A stretch of 7,919 nt of DNA from GWC2-40-17 sp035400705 (GTDB lineage Bacteria > Patescibacteriota > Patescibacteriia > Magasanikbacterales > UBA10003). Of this stretch, positions 7,176 to 7,919 are shown piece after piece. The translations under genes were made by a program, and so were the position numbers. The stretch spans positions 1 to 7,919 of the forward strand of contig DAOMZV010000029.1 in the NCBI GenBank assembly GCA_035400705.1, in the 5' to 3' direction. The notes beneath the pieces were generated by a model. It searched no databases and was not told where the DNA came from. It worked only from the letters and a program-made list of their open reading frames with translations. Within the stretch, counting starts at the first letter, position 1; each line of letters starts with the position of its first letter.

Positions 7176-7177
7176 CT
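7156..7177. repeat. Inverted repeat in the divergent promoter region (candidate operator)
   Basis: The arms AGATGAT (7156-7162) and ATCATCT (7171-7177) are perfectly complementary, with an 8-base spacer. The right arm covers most of the murA -10 and the spacer holds most of the - strand -10. A dimeric regulator bound here would block both genes. It could also be chance in AT-rich sequence. Confidence 0.4.
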
Positions 7178-7195
7178 ATCCTAACTATGAGTCAA
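7166..7195 (-). promoter_or_regulatory. Predicted promoter of the PEGA-domain gene, overlapping that of murA
   Basis: Read on the - strand, the -35 is TTGACT (complement of 7190-7195, five of six), with an 18-base spacer and -10 TACCAT (complement of 7166-7171, four of six) preceded by TG one base upstream. The transcript would start near 7159, giving a leader of roughly 15-18 bases with no Shine-Dalgarno. The -35 lies inside the first codons of murA. Confidence 0.5.
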
Positions 7196-7919
7196 TTTAT
7201 TATTCAAGGAGGGGTAAAACTTAAAGGAGATGTAGAAATTAGCGGCATGAAAAATGCGGCCACACCAATTATTGCGGCTAGTTTTTTAACTGGCGAAGAG
7301 TGTATTTTGCATCGTGTGCCTAGAATTTCCGATGTAGAAAAAATGTTGGAAATCGGGCGTAGTTTAGGTGCTCAGGCCAAATGGTTAGACGAACACACGG
7401 TTTCGATCAAGGCTGATAAACTCAACTTGCCCAATCTGGATAAAAAAATGTTTAAGAGCATGCGTTCTTCGGTTTTGTTTTTAGCACCTTTATTGGTGAG
7501 GTTTAAAGAAGTTAATTTGCCAGAACCCGGAGGTTGTATTATTGGTAATCGTCCGTTAGACACACATTTTTATGTTTTACAAGCATTAGGTTCTTTAGTT
7601 GAAAGACAAAATAATCTATATCATTTAAAAGCGGAAAAATTTGTTGGCAAAGAAGTAGTTTTGCCAGAAATGTCTGTAACTGGAACAGAAAATGCTTTGA
7701 TGGCTGCGGTGCTAGCAGAAGGAGAAACTATTATTAAGTTAGCCGCTGCTGAACCTCATGTTCAGGATTTATGTAACTTTTTAGTGGCTATGGGAGCACA
7801 GATTGAAGGTATTGGCACCCATACTTTAAAAATCAAAGGTATTAAACAGCTACATGGCACCGAATACACTATTATTCCCGATCAGATAGAAATTGGAACT
7901 TTTGCGGTTGCGGCTGCTG
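7187..7919 (+). CDS. murA: UDP-N-acetylglucosamine 1-carboxyvinyltransferase MurA (3'-truncated by window edge)
   Basis: MurA transfers enolpyruvate from phosphoenolpyruvate to UDP-GlcNAc, the first committed step of peptidoglycan precursor synthesis, in the cytoplasm. The first 244 residues are visible, out of about 420 in the family, and the frame runs off the window with no stop. Diagnostic residues are in place: GGVKLKGDVEISGMKNA (8-24) with the conserved Lys22-Asn23 at the usual numbering, MRSS (92-95), the active-site loop PGGCIIGNRPLDTH (114-127) with catalytic Cys117 and Arg122, SVTGTENALMAA (163-174), and PDQIEIGTFAVAAA (231-244). Cys117, the residue modified by fosfomycin, is Cys rather than the Asp of intrinsically resistant MurAs. 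ATG 7187 puts the first strand (FIIQGG) at the usual distance. It is divergent from the PEGA gene with a 44-base spacer, and there is almost no leader, which suggests leaderless or near-leaderless translation. Confidence 0.95.
   Translation, partial: MSQFIIQGGVKLKGDVEISGMKNAATPIIAASFLTGEECILHRVPRISDVEKMLEIGRSLGAQAKWLDEHTVSIKADKLNLPNLDKKMFKSMRSSVLFLAPLLVRFKEVNLPEPGGCIIGNRPLDTHFYVLQALGSLVERQNNLYHLKAEKFVGKEVVLPEMSVTGTENALMAAVLAEGETIIKLAAAEPHVQDLCNFLVAMGAQIEGIGTHTLKIKGIKQLHGTEYTIIPDQIEIGTFAVAAA

Noticed and set aside
7372..7563. - strand frame inside murA
   Set aside because: It is antisense to the MurA active-site region, which is conserved on the + strand.
1..7919. CRISPR arrays, tRNA or rRNA genes, insertion sequences
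   Set aside because: I looked for regularly spaced repeats, cloverleaf-like T-loop signatures and transposase motifs and saw none.

Overview
The window reads as a piece of an AT-rich bacterial metagenome assembly, most likely from Patescibacteria (Candidate Phyla Radiation). This rests on several weak signs taken together: a short protein with an N-terminal membrane anchor, a PEGA domain and a beta-propeller-like tail; tightly packed genes without recognisable Shine-Dalgarno sequences; several divergent family 2 glycosyltransferases in a row; and a long unrecognised protein. No marker gene fixes the lineage. All six visible stop codons are TAA, and there is no in-frame TGA, so nothing suggests a recoded TGA.

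Layout. Bases 1-5803 hold five genes on the + strand with junctions of 3-10 bases, probably one operon. They are a large unrecognised protein (5' end outside the window, interrupted by a 100-N gap), three GT2 glycosyltransferases, and a long-form glucose-1-phosphate thymidylyltransferase-like enzyme with a left-handed beta-helix tail. A compact hairpin between 5803 and 5829 can end transcription from both sides. The PEGA-domain membrane protein runs on the - strand (5829-7142). It is divergent from murA (7187 to the window end, truncated by the edge), which starts peptidoglycan precursor synthesis. The 44-base divergent spacer carries two overlapping sigma70-like promoters and an inverted repeat. 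There is no gene-free stretch over 300 bases.

How the genes fit. The nucleotidyltransferase probably makes an activated sugar (NDP-sugar). The three glycosyltransferases would pass sugars to a growing surface glycan or lipid-linked acceptor, so the + strand block looks like a cell-surface polysaccharide locus. With murA and an anchored PEGA protein next door, the window as a whole concerns the cell envelope. No rmlBCD genes are present here, so the final sugar is unknown.

Assembly. The window has two runs of exactly 100 Ns. The second (2459-2558) is almost certainly false: the 55 bases before it are repeated exactly after it. Removing the Ns and one copy (155 bases) rejoins two apparently separate reading frames into one normal 342-residue glycosyltransferase. 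The first gap (1058-1157) shows no such overlap and is a real gap of unknown length. I found no convincing wholly new system. The least explained item is the 5' protein, whose last third may have an acetyltransferase-like (GNAT) fold.
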